Positions 1 through 6,357 are shown, counted from the stretch's first letter. The stretch is 64,000 nucleotides of DNA from Hydractinia symbiolongicarpus (GCF_029227915.1 NC_079883.1:9734001-9798000), one strand, 5' to 3'. Notes: generated by a model from the sequence alone, not told the origin. A program made the numbers and translations.

Positions 1-13
1 TGCCCCTACTAAT

Positions 14-133
14 GTCTACGGCCATACCACGATGAACACACCCGTTCTCGTCTGATCACGGAAGTTAAGCATCGTCGGGCCGGGATAGTACTTGGATGGG
101 GGACCGCCTGGGAACTCCCGGTGTCGTAGGCTT
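14..133 (+). rRNA. 5S rRNA: 5S ribosomal RNA
   Basis: 5S rRNA is a component of the large ribosomal subunit and is transcribed by Pol III. The 120-nt segment begins GTCTACGGCCATACCAC and ends GTCGTAGGCTT, and the two ends pair as helix I. The internal control region is clear (AAGTTAAGCATCG, then GTACTTGGATGGGGGACCGCC). A T4 run at 132-135 sits at the 3' end as the Pol III terminator. It lies 197 bp downstream of H2A on the same strand and converges on U1. Every complete unit holds one intact copy, so these are probably functional genes and not dispersed pseudogenes. Confidence 0.97.
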
Positions 134-135
134 TT
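132..135 (+). terminator. Pol III T4 terminator of 5S rRNA
   Basis: TTTT follows the 5S helix I strand directly, as expected for a Pol III gene. It recurs after every 5S copy in the window. Confidence 0.85.
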
Positions 136-481
136 CATTTTCATTTGTTGCCTTTTCATTTCAATGGTGCTGTGATATATTTCTTGTTATAACAATTAAG
201 GAACGTGGCGGTTGTTGAAAGTGTTTCCTATGACATTTTCCTACGACATTTTCAGGTGATAGTACGAGAAAAAAGAGCTTTCAAATGCATACAAACTCGA
301 TCTATTGCCGATCATCCAATAACCCTGACGGAATGGCAAATAAAATAAAATTCCGCCGCCTTCCGAGGACTTATATCGCAATCACGTTTCGTAACAGCCA
401 AGCGAGGTTTTACCTTAGCGTTTAAGTCACCACCGACATTTGGCCGCGCAACTTTTCTAAGCTCATTCATTTTGAATTAAG
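134..481. other. 5S-U1 spacer, no gene seen
   Basis: This 348-bp spacer lies between the convergent 3' ends of 5S and U1. It holds a 13-bp imperfect tandem repeat (CCTAYGACATTTT at 227-239 and 240-252) and the U1 3'-box-like motif at 461-473. In type B units 22 bp are missing near 146-168. I see no coding region, no PSE-like motif and no RNA family that I recognise on either strand. Confidence 0.6.
461..473 (-). promoter_or_regulatory. Candidate snRNA 3' box of U1
   Basis: On the minus strand, AAAATGAATGAGC lies about 9-21 nt past the U1 3' end. U2 has a similar AAAAGAATAATAGC at the same distance. Vertebrate 3' boxes, which direct Integrator cleavage, have an AAA-purine-rich core 9-19 nt downstream. 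The assignment rests on this spacing and the similarity between the two genes. Confidence 0.4.
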
Positions 482-647
482 GAGGGGGCGAGCGCGGACG
501 CAGGCCCCCACTACCAGAAATTGTACGGTCGAGTTACTGACGTTTGCAGTAATCGCAGAGGTCAGCCCAAGCGTAGTGCAATGCAAGAGCCTCACTCTGG
601 AAGAAAACCCTCATTGATCAGTCTTTACTTCCCCGTCAGGTAAGTAT
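482..647 (-). ncRNA. U1: U1 spliceosomal snRNA
   Basis: U1 base-pairs with 5' splice sites in the U1 snRNP. The RNA starts ATACTTACCTG, the invariant 5'-splice-site recognition sequence (top-strand 637-647). It then shows a stem-loop I with a GATCAATGAG loop (U1-70K site), a stem-loop II loop with ATTGCAC (U1A site), the Sm site ACAATTTCTGGTAG, and a GC-rich 3' stem ending CGCTCGCCCCCTC. Its length of about 166 nt matches the usual 164-165 nt. A PSE-like element lies at 691-704. The gene is downstream of U2 on the same strand. The exact 3' end is uncertain by a few bases. Confidence 0.96.
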
Positions 648-690
648 GAGTTGGAACTGCACCGTAGCATGAGGGTACCCTTCAAAGTTT

Positions 691-704
691 GTTAATGCTT
701 GTGG
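691..704 (-). promoter_or_regulatory. PSE-like element of U1
   Basis: The minus strand reads CCACAAGCATTAAC at about -57 to -44 from the U1 start. U2 has CCACAAGCAGTTAC at about -54 to -41. This is the position of the proximal sequence element bound by SNAPc at animal snRNA genes. I did not see the motif elsewhere in the unit. Confidence 0.65.
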
Positions 705-814
705 CTTGAGTGTGTTATAAACTGCCGTGTCGCGGGGCATAGGCTGTATTCTCCCCCAGTGTACGCGTTTTGTTCCCGCCGTAGACTATGCAGAGTGCCG
801 TCGGAAAGAGGACT

Positions 815-828
815 GCTATTATTCTTTT
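815..828 (-). promoter_or_regulatory. Candidate snRNA 3' box of U2
   Basis: The minus strand reads AAAAGAATAATAGC, 10-23 nt past the inferred U2 3' end. It resembles the element after U1. Confidence 0.4.
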
Positions 829-837
829 ATTGCTTAT

Positions 838-1024
838 GTGGGCCGCCATCGGTAATAGTGCAACACCAAGGCAACCCGTGGTCACGGCGTGAATGAATCC
901 ACCTCCATGACCCAAGGCCAAAAATCAGATTAATATACTGACCATTCAGAGAATGGCCTACCAGATATTAAACTGATAAGAACAGATACTACACTTGATC
1001 TTAGCCATTAGGCCGAGAAGCGAT
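838..1024 (-). ncRNA. U2: U2 spliceosomal snRNA
   Basis: U2 pairs with the intron branch site. The RNA starts ATCGCTTCTCGGCC and continues through the highly conserved AAGATCAAGTGTAGTATC; the branch-site-binding GTAGTA is the complement of 987-992. Stem-loops IIa/IIb follow, then the Sm site GATTTTTGG and a 3' stem-loop IV whose loop (GTTGCACTA) resembles the U2B'' site. The 187-nt span matches the usual 187-191 nt. The first ~60 nt are nearly identical to other animals. It sits between tRNA-Arg (upstream) and U1 (downstream) on the same strand, with its own PSE-like element at 1065-1078. Confidence 0.97.
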
Positions 1025-1346
1025 AAAGAACAAGCGTTGCCATGATAGGCATCGTCCACACACCGTAACTGCTTGTGGAGCATGTCACGTTACTGTAAAG
1101 CTTACAACTGTCACCGCGTACGGATGGACGGCGACATAGTAAAAATCACGGCTGTTGATTTAGCCGTAGGATGGAGAGCGACTGTAGCGAGTGGATGGTA
1201 ACTTACATGAATGCTAACAAAGGCGACGATACTAAGTGCGTGATATTACTTTCCAATATGACTGCGTACATTCCGTTTATCAACGCATTACGCCAGAACG
1301 TGCGCGCGCGTTACACAGTAGACCATGCAGCCGAAATGCGACAGTG
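1025..1346. other. U2-tRNA spacer with two hairpins and a T5 run
   Basis: This 322-bp spacer holds the U2 promoter and, on the minus strand downstream of the tRNA, three features in order: a GTAAGT (complement of 1201-1206), a perfect 6-bp hairpin (1148-1167), T5 (complement of 1141-1145), and an 8-bp hairpin with two G-U pairs (1110-1135). They could be a distal Pol III stop or part of an unrecognised small RNA. No protein-coding signal is convincing. Confidence 0.35.
1065..1078 (-). promoter_or_regulatory. PSE-like element of U2
   Basis: CCACAAGCAGTTAC on the minus strand at about -54 to -41 matches the U1 element at 12 of 14 positions. No TATA box is obvious at -25, as expected for Pol II snRNA genes. 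Confidence 0.65.
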
Positions 1347-1419
1347 CGACCCTGCCAGGAGTCGAACCTGGAATCCCCTGATTCGTAGTCAGATGCCTTA
1401 TCCATTGGGCCACAGGGCG
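1347..1419 (-). tRNA. tRNA-Arg(ACG): tRNA-Arg (anticodon ACG), type A
   Basis: The 73-nt gene folds as a cloverleaf: D-arm GGCCCAATGGATAAGGC, anticodon loop CTACGAA with anticodon ACG, and T-arm CCAGG-TTCGACT-CCTGG. Deaminated A34 (inosine) would read CGU, CGC and CGA. A box (TGGCCCAATGG) and B box (GGTTCGACTCC) are intact, and no intron is present. In this type A copy base 1 is C, so the first acceptor pair is a C1-C72 mismatch, while type B copies have G1-C72. No T4 run follows within about 200 nt. It lies upstream of U2 on the same strand and diverges from H1. Confidence 0.93.
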
Positions 1420-1827
1420 ATGCTTATGACTTCGCCCCATCGTTATTTTGGCTTGCGCATTCGTTTTACTTACGACAGAATTCTTCGTGTTTGTAGCCAT
1501 GAAAGAAAGGGACTTCTGTGAGTGAATTTTTTTACTGTGGTCTAATAAAAAAGTCGAAACGCAGTGCCCAATATATGAATTGCTCCTAATAGCCGGAAAC
1601 AGGCCGTGTCGATGATGTAGGCCGACATACGCAACGCAAACCAAAGAACGCTTTATGAAAATCCTAACACGGGCGCGGAAGAAGCCCAAATTAACAGAGT
1701 AGATGTAATGCTGAAGACCTCAAACTCCAGCAGCTTCTCTTTCAGACTATTGCGTCGTGCTACAAATAAAAATTAACATGCTTTCGCATAGTCGCGGCTC
1801 CCAAAACGGACATTATACGATGTACAG

Positions 1828-1834
1828 AAACACA
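1828..1834 (+). promoter_or_regulatory. H1 box
   Basis: AAACACA, the conserved element of animal histone H1 promoters, lies about 165 bp before the H1 start codon and just upstream of the E2F-like site. It is present in every copy. Confidence 0.6.
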
Positions 1835-1843
1835 CATTTCTGT

Positions 1844-1855
1844 TTTCGCGCCAAA
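1844..1855 (+). promoter_or_regulatory. E2F-like site of the H1 promoter
   Basis: TTTCGCGCCAAA contains E2F consensus cores on both strands (TTTCGCGC and TTTGGCGC). E2F drives S-phase transcription. A related TTTGGCGCGA lies in the H3 promoter (3375-3384). Unit 7 has lost this site through a 26-bp deletion. Confidence 0.55.
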
Positions 1856-1998
1856 TCAATTCCCGGGAGTGGTACTTTTACGTCCGCATACTTCGCACCG
1901 TCTTAAATTATATCTCATTTACACGGTAATGTTTAGTATACTTCTACTGTGATAACAAGCATCGTTTATCGTTGGATTGTTGTAAGAAAACATTAAAA

Positions 1999-2550
1999 AT
2001 GAGTGAAGCAGCTTCTCCAAAGAAAATCGCACCCAAGAAGAAACCTGCTGCAAAGAAGACAGCTGATCACCCTAAATATGTGGACATGATCAAGGCTGCT
2101 ATCGCTACCCTAAAGGAACGCGGTGGTTCATCTCGCCAAGCTATTACAAAATATATTCATGCAAATTACAAAGTTGCTGAAAACTCAGATCATCATCTGA
2201 AAATGGCTCTTAAACGAGGAGTAACATCAGGCGATTTGATTCAAACTAAAGGCACTGGTGCTTCTGGATCATTCAAGCTAGGTCAGGTAAAAAAAGAAAA
2301 ACCTAAGAAAAAGGCCGCAGCAAAAAAGCCAACGGCAAAGAAGCCTACTGCAAAGAAAAGTACACCAAAAAAGAAGCCAGCAAAGAAGAGCACGCCAAAG
2401 AAAGCAGCAAAGAAGCCTGCCACAAAGAAAGCCTCGGCTAAGAAACCAGCAGCTAAGAAACCCACAAAGAAGCCTGTTGCTAAAAAACCTGCAGCAAAGA
2501 AGGTCAAAAAGACTCCCAAAAAGGCAGCAAAGAAGACCGCAAAAAAATAA
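1999..2550 (+). CDS. H1: Histone H1 (linker histone)
   Basis: The 183-aa linker histone binds nucleosome entry/exit DNA and compacts chromatin. A short basic N-tail (1-23) is followed by the winged-helix globular domain (about 24-95), which contains [27 protein letters not shown] and the [10 protein letters not shown] end typical of H1. An 88-residue Lys/Ala/Pro tail with many AKKP and TPKK motifs follows. I chose the ATG at 1999 (MSEAASPKK) because it gives the usual H1 N-terminus. An in-frame upstream ATG at 1972 would add MDCCKKTLK, which is atypical. The stem-loop follows 33 nt after the stop. All full-length copies encode the same protein. Confidence 0.97.
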   Translation: MSEAASPKKIAPKKKPAAKKTADHPKYVDMIKAAIATLKERGGSSRQAITKYIHANYKVAENSDHHLKMALKRGVTSGDLIQTKGTGASGSFKLGQVKKEKPKKKAAAKKPTAKKPTAKKSTPKKKPAKKSTPKKAAKKPATKKASAKKPAAKKPTKKPVAKKPAAKKVKKTPKKAAKKTAKK

Positions 2551-2582
2551 TTTGTGTGTATCTGGCTATTACATTAACAAAC

Positions 2583-2598
2583 GGCTATTTTTATAGCC
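2583..2598 (+). terminator. Histone 3' stem-loop of H1
   Basis: GGCTAT-TTTT-ATAGCC is a 6-bp stem with a 4-nt loop followed by ACACA, the SLBP-binding signal of replication-dependent histone mRNAs. An A7 tract and CATT lie 11-21 nt downstream. Confidence 0.93.
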
Positions 2599-2874
2599 AC
2601 ACATTTACAAAAAAACATTATCTTGGTACAAAGTTAAACTTGTTTAAGTCACTTAAACAGTTAAAAAAGAGTAATTTTAAGATTAGATTCCCTAAGTTTA
2701 AGTATTTTCGTTTTTAAATTTCTTATTTTCTTGCTTTTACTTTTCTTGCCCTTCATATTTTTAACATTGTCAAACTTTATGTAGCATAAAATTTTTATGT
2801 AGCATAAAATTTAAACAGAAAGCAGAACAAAGTTTGATATAAAAAGCTAGCCGTAATATTTTTTATGGATGTGT

Positions 2875-2890
2875 GGCTATAAAAATAGCC
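2875..2890 (-). terminator. Histone 3' stem-loop of H3
   Basis: On the minus strand this is the same GGCTAT-TTTT-ATAGCC hairpin, 22 nt after the H3 stop codon. It is followed by ACACATCCAT and an A6 tract. Confidence 0.93.
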
Positions 2891-2911
2891 GTTTTTTGTT
2901 TGGTAAGATGC

Positions 2912-3325
<414 letters not shown>

Positions 3326-3374
3326 TTAAGAAGTCGATGTAGTACGGATACACAAGACGGTCTAAAATGCACTA

Positions 3375-3384
3375 TCGCGCCAAA
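3375..3384 (-). promoter_or_regulatory. E2F-like site of the H3 promoter
   Basis: TTTGGCGCGA on the minus strand, about 55 bp upstream of the H3 ATG and next to a TATA-like AATAAAAC, matches the E2F consensus. It is present in all copies. Confidence 0.5.
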
Positions 3385-3433
3385 GTTTTATTTCTCATAT
3401 TGATTGACAGCTAAGGTTCAAAACAAACCATTT

Positions 3434-3464
3434 GATTGGTGCTAAGAAAGTAATTTCTGATTGG
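3434..3464 (-). promoter_or_regulatory. Paired CCAAT boxes of H3
   Basis: Two CCAATC motifs on the minus strand (complements of GATTGG at 3434-3439 and 3459-3464) are spaced 25 bp apart, about 110-140 bp upstream of the H3 ATG. This is a common histone promoter arrangement. Confidence 0.6.
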
Positions 3465-3642
3465 CTGCATAATGACATTACGCTCATTACTTTAACATTT
3501 TTATAAAATCTGTGTTTTTTGGCTACGGGAAAACGGCTGTATCTTCTGATACACAAAAGCTTTTGACTTTTTTTTTTTTTAGTAAGTAGCAGAAGGTTTG
3601 GCGAATTCCAACGATGCCAAATTTATTGCCTTACTGAAACAT

Positions 3643-3669
3643 TAAGACCACGAATTTTTAAAAAAACTA
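3643..3669 (+). pseudogene. Relic of a histone mRNA 3' end
   Basis: AAGACCAC, a 5-nt spacer and TTTAAAAAAAC reproduce the second half of the H2B stem-loop plus its downstream element at the same spacing. The 5' arm of the hairpin (GGTCTT) is absent and no histone coding sequence precedes it. I infer a remnant of a lost or moved histone gene. It recurs in all units. Confidence 0.45.
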
Positions 3670-3689
3670 CAGTTTTACTTAAAAAAATG

Positions 3690-3714
3690 TACAAAATGTT
3701 CGGAACATTTTGTA
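3690..3714. promoter_or_regulatory. 25-bp inverted repeat before H4
   Basis: TACAAAATGTTC and GAACATTTTGTA are perfect 12-bp arms around a single central G, about 135 bp upstream of the H4 ATG. It is preserved in all units. It could be a dimeric factor-binding site; the TTC-n-GAA spacing does not fit a standard heat-shock element. Confidence 0.5.
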
Positions 3715-3803
3715 ATGACGCAACTCTATTGGTTAATTAGGGTGTTTCCACGAGCAGTAGGTAATTTTATGGCCTCTTTTTAAAGCTGTCTGAATTCTGT
3801 TAA

Positions 3804-4160
<357 letters not shown>

Positions 4161-4184
4161 GCGTTGTCATTGCTCAACAAAAAC

Positions 4185-4200
4185 GGCTATTTTTATAGCC
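4185..4200 (+). terminator. Histone 3' stem-loop of H4
   Basis: GGCTAT-TTTT-ATAGCC, 25 nt after the stop. It is followed by ACAAATCTTTT and AAAACATT, a slightly divergent downstream element. Confidence 0.93.
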
Positions 4201-4583
4201 ACAAATCTTTTAAAACATTACTTTGTGCACGCTTCCAAATTACACAATGTGTAAAGTCTTGTCACAGTTACATTTATTGCTATACGATACTATGTCATAT
4301 ATGACACAAAAAAAATTTAGAAATACTTTGTAGGGTTAATTTGCCTGGGAGTGTTTCCGTGAAAAGCTGGGTTAAGTTAAATGTAAGCAATAACATGGAT
4401 CAATGTACTTGTCTTTTCTGCAAGTACAGCTAATAATACGTATGAAAAGTGAAGCTAATCCACACACACACATGGGGAAGTATTTTAAATGTAGGCTAGT
4501 GTTCTTAAGCACATTATTTAGAAGTTTTATTAACTTCGGTTAACTTGTAGTGACGCCAAGTAAATGTTTTTTTAAAGATGTGT

Positions 4584-4599
4584 GGTCTTAAAAAAGACC
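4584..4599 (-). terminator. Histone 3' stem-loop of H2B (variant stem)
   Basis: The minus strand reads GGTCTT-TTTT-AAGACC: the loop and the flanking ACACA match the other four genes, but the stem differs by compensatory changes. An A7 tract lies at the usual distance. It is the same in all H2B copies. Confidence 0.92.
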
Positions 4600-4622
4600 G
4601 TTTGTGTTTGGTAGACGTTGGT

Positions 4623-5027
4623 TTACTTGCTGCTTGTGTATTTTGTGACGGCTTTTGTTCCTTCACTGACTGCGTGTTTTGCAAGTTCTCCAGGCAAGAG
4701 AAGACGTACTGCGGTTTGAATTTCACGAGAAGAGATGGTCGACTTTTTGTTTTGAAGAGCCAAACGCGAAGCTTCGGAAGCAATGCGCTCAAAGATGTCG
4801 TTGACAAATGAGTTCATGATGCTCATAGCTTTGCTTGAAACTCCGACATCTGGGTGAACTTGTTTCAAAACATTGTAGATGTAAATAGCATAACTTTCCT
4901 TTCTCTTTCTCTTGCGTTTCTTTTCACCAGTTCCACCAATCTTTCCTCCTTTTTTGCCGGCTCTTTTTTCACCTTTCTTGGCTACTTTAGGTGCCTGTTT
5001 TCCTCCTTTAGCTGCTGCGTCAGACAT
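4623..5027 (-). CDS. H2B: Histone H2B
   Basis: The 134-aa core histone forms a dimer with H2A. The basic tail (1-40) ends in [20 protein letters not shown], a variant of the usual KRSRKESY repression motif. The histone fold ([40 protein letters not shown]) is intact. AVTKYTSSK supplies the conserved ubiquitination lysine (K129, equivalent to human K120). The tail is about nine residues longer than human H2B and Gly/Lys rich. It diverges from H2A across 284 bp; TATAAA lies about 65 bp upstream. Confidence 0.99.
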   Translation of the reverse strand: MSDAAAKGGKQAPKVAKKGEKRAGKKGGKIGGTGEKKRKRKRKESYAIYIYNVLKQVHPDVGVSSKAMSIMNSFVNDIFERIASEASRLALQNKKSTISSREIQTAVRLLLPGELAKHAVSEGTKAVTKYTSSK

Positions 5028-5311
5028 GGTTAAAAATTTTTGCTACTTAACTTGTAAATAAGCATTAAACTGCAAGTCAAAACTTTTTGTTTATAAGTAA
5101 AAAAATCGGATCGAATTCGATCCGAAAACGCCGATACGCAATTTAATTGGTTAAAAAAAAAATCTTTTGTTTAATACTTAATTATGATTGGTTAAAAAAA
5201 CATGATTTCGATCCTATTTTTATGATGAAAAAACGAGTAAAGTTTATTTCGTTAACACTTACGTTAAATATTCGTACGTTTTTGTATTAACTTACAAATC
5301 AAATCGCAGTT
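5028..5311. promoter_or_regulatory. H2B-H2A divergent promoter
   Basis: This shared 284-bp promoter contains TATAAA for H2B on the minus strand (complement of 5090-5095), a 20-bp palindrome (5106-5125), two ATTGGTTAAAAAA elements (5146-5158 and 5187-5197, inverted CCAAT boxes) and a TTCGATCC half-site (5207-5214). A TTAAATA near 5264-5270 may serve H2A. Confidence 0.75.
5106..5125. promoter_or_regulatory. Perfect 20-bp palindrome in the H2B-H2A promoter
   Basis: TCGGATCGAA followed by TTCGATCCGA is perfectly self-complementary. It lies between the H2B TATA box and the paired CCAAT elements. A half-copy lies 82 bp away toward H2A. It is conserved in every complete promoter in the window. Confidence 0.6.
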
Positions 5312-5692
5312 ATGTCTGGACGTGGAAAAGGTGGAAAAGCTAAGGCTAAAGCCAAGACAAGATCCTCAAGAGCTGGACTTCAATTTCCAGTCGGTAGAGT
5401 GCATAGATTCCTTCGTAGAGGGCACTATGCTAACCGAATTGGATCTGGAGCACCAGTTTACTTAGCAGCCGTCTTGGAATATTTATCTGCTGAGATATTG
5501 GAGTTGGCTGGTAACGCAGCAAGAGACAACAAAAAAGCTAGGATTATTCCAAGACATTTACAATTGGCTGTTCGTAATGATGAAGAATTAAACAAACTTT
5601 TGAGCGGTGTAACCATTGCAGCTGGTGGTGTTTTGCCAAACATTCAAGCTGTCTTACTCCCAAAGAAGAACGACAAAGGACAGAAGAAGTAA
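5312..5692 (+). CDS. H2A: Histone H2A (canonical)
   Basis: The 126-aa core histone has the tail [22 protein letters not shown], a complete histone fold, acidic-patch residues (E in [14 protein letters not shown] in [10 protein letters not shown]) and the docking segment [15 protein letters not shown]. The C-terminus KKNDKGQKK lacks SQ(E/D), so it is neither H2A.X nor H2A.Z. It diverges from H2B; its 3' side leads to the next 5S gene. Confidence 0.99.
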   Translation: MSGRGKGGKAKAKAKTRSSRAGLQFPVGRVHRFLRRGHYANRIGSGAPVYLAAVLEYLSAEILELAGNAARDNKKARIIPRHLQLAVRNDEELNKLLSGVTIAAGGVLPNIQAVLLPKKNDKGQKK

Positions 5693-5714
5693 ACCGCTAC
5701 ACTCAGAAAACAAC

Positions 5715-5730
5715 GGCTATTTTTATAGCC
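5715..5730 (+). terminator. Histone 3' stem-loop of H2A
   Basis: GGCTAT-TTTT-ATAGCC, 23 nt after the stop. It is followed by ACACATCTTT, A7 and CATT. Confidence 0.93.
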
Positions 5731-5889
5731 ACACATCTTTAAAAAAACATTGTTTTTTTCACAAAACTATAACCTTAAAGTCTAATAGATAATCCATGCA
5801 TACGCCTTGTCCTAAGTAACTCAAAGAAATTAAATAAAAAAATTTGATCACAACGTCAAAATAAATTGCACGTATTTGCCCCTACTAAT

Positions 5890-6009
5890 GTCTACGGCCA
5901 TACCACGATGAACACACCCGTTCTCGTCTGATCACGGAAGTTAAGCATCGTCGGGCCGGGATAGTACTTGGATGGGGGACCGCCTGGGAACTCCCGGTGT
6001 CGTAGGCTT
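5890..6009 (+). rRNA. 5S rRNA: 5S ribosomal RNA, unit 2
   Basis: Same sequence as the unit 1 gene, with the T4 terminator at its end. Confidence 0.97.
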
Positions 6010-6357
6010 TTCATTTTCATTTGTTGCCTTTTCATTTCAATGGTGCTGTGATATATTTCTTGTTATAACAATTAAGGAACGTGGCGGTTGTTGAAAGTGT
6101 TTCCTATGACATTTTCCTACGACATTTTCAGGTGATAGTACGAGAAAAAAGAGCTTTCAAATGCATACAAACTCGATCTATTGCCGATCATCCAATAACC
6201 CTGACGGAATGGCAAATAAAATAAAATTCCGCCGCCTTCCGAGGACTTATATCGCAATCACGTTTCGTAACAGCCAAGCGAGGTTTTACCTTAGCGTTTA
6301 AGTCACCACCGACATTTGGCCGCGCAACTTTTCTAAGCTCATTCATTTTGAATTAAG

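Larger units (their letters stand above)
1420..1998. other. tRNA-H1 divergent spacer and H1 promoter
   Basis: This 579-bp region upstream of both tRNA-Arg and H1 holds the H1 box (1828-1834) and an E2F-like site (1844-1855). The remainder, about 1420-1820, contains no gene that I recognise. It carries most of the substitutions that separate type A from type B, which argues against a constrained RNA there. Open frames of 116 and 133 codons run across it and the tRNA, but nothing supports them as genes. Confidence 0.55.
2551..2911. other. H1-H3 convergent 3' spacer
   Basis: This AT-rich spacer contains the two converging stem-loops and their A-rich downstream elements. It also has a tandem duplication with an 18-bp period (2776-2794 and 2794-2812, TTTATGTAGCATAAAATTT). 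I see no gene. Confidence 0.7.
4161..4622. other. H4-H2B convergent 3' spacer
   Basis: This 462-bp AT-rich spacer has both stem-loops, a 14-bp perfect palindrome TGTCATATATGACA (4293-4306), a hairpin TGTACTTG/CAAGTACA with a 9-nt loop (4404-4428) and a short CA run near 4461 that is one repeat shorter in type B. I find no gene. Confidence 0.7.

Noticed and set aside
134-480. Possible spliced-leader or other snRNA gene in the 5S-U1 spacer
   Set aside because: 5S-linked SL genes occur in some animals, but I found no PSE-like motif, no Sm site in context and no plausible leader plus GT here.
637-647. CAGGTAAGTAT on the plus strand as a 5' splice site
   Set aside because: It is the reverse complement of the U1 5' end, which is by nature a perfect splice-site sequence. 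No exon is evident.
699-921. 65- and 68-codon frames on opposite strands
   Set aside because: They overlap the U2 snRNA and its 3' flank, so they are chance frames.
1171-1521. 116-codon open frame (+) and an overlapping 133-codon frame (-) near the tRNA
   Set aside because: Both run through the tRNA gene, have no recognisable domain and persist only because the units are identical. The substitutions between types A and B there show no coding pattern.
1972-1998. Upstream in-frame ATG extending H1 by nine residues (MDCCKKTLK)
   Set aside because: Animal H1 proteins start MS/MSE with a basic or acidic tail, and the ATG at 1999 gives this. A cysteine-rich extension is atypical.
2283-2519. 78-codon Phe-rich frame antisense to H1
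   Set aside because: It is the mirror of the Lys/Ala-rich H1 tail codons and is low in complexity.
3371-3384. TTTGGCGCGA as part of a heat-shock or U7-related element
   Set aside because: It fits the E2F consensus better and lies in the expected place for the H3 promoter.
4514-4811. 97- and 77-codon frames overlapping H2B and its 3' region
   Set aside because: One is a shifted frame on the H2B strand and the other is antisense. They cover the stem-loop and show no homology that I recognise.
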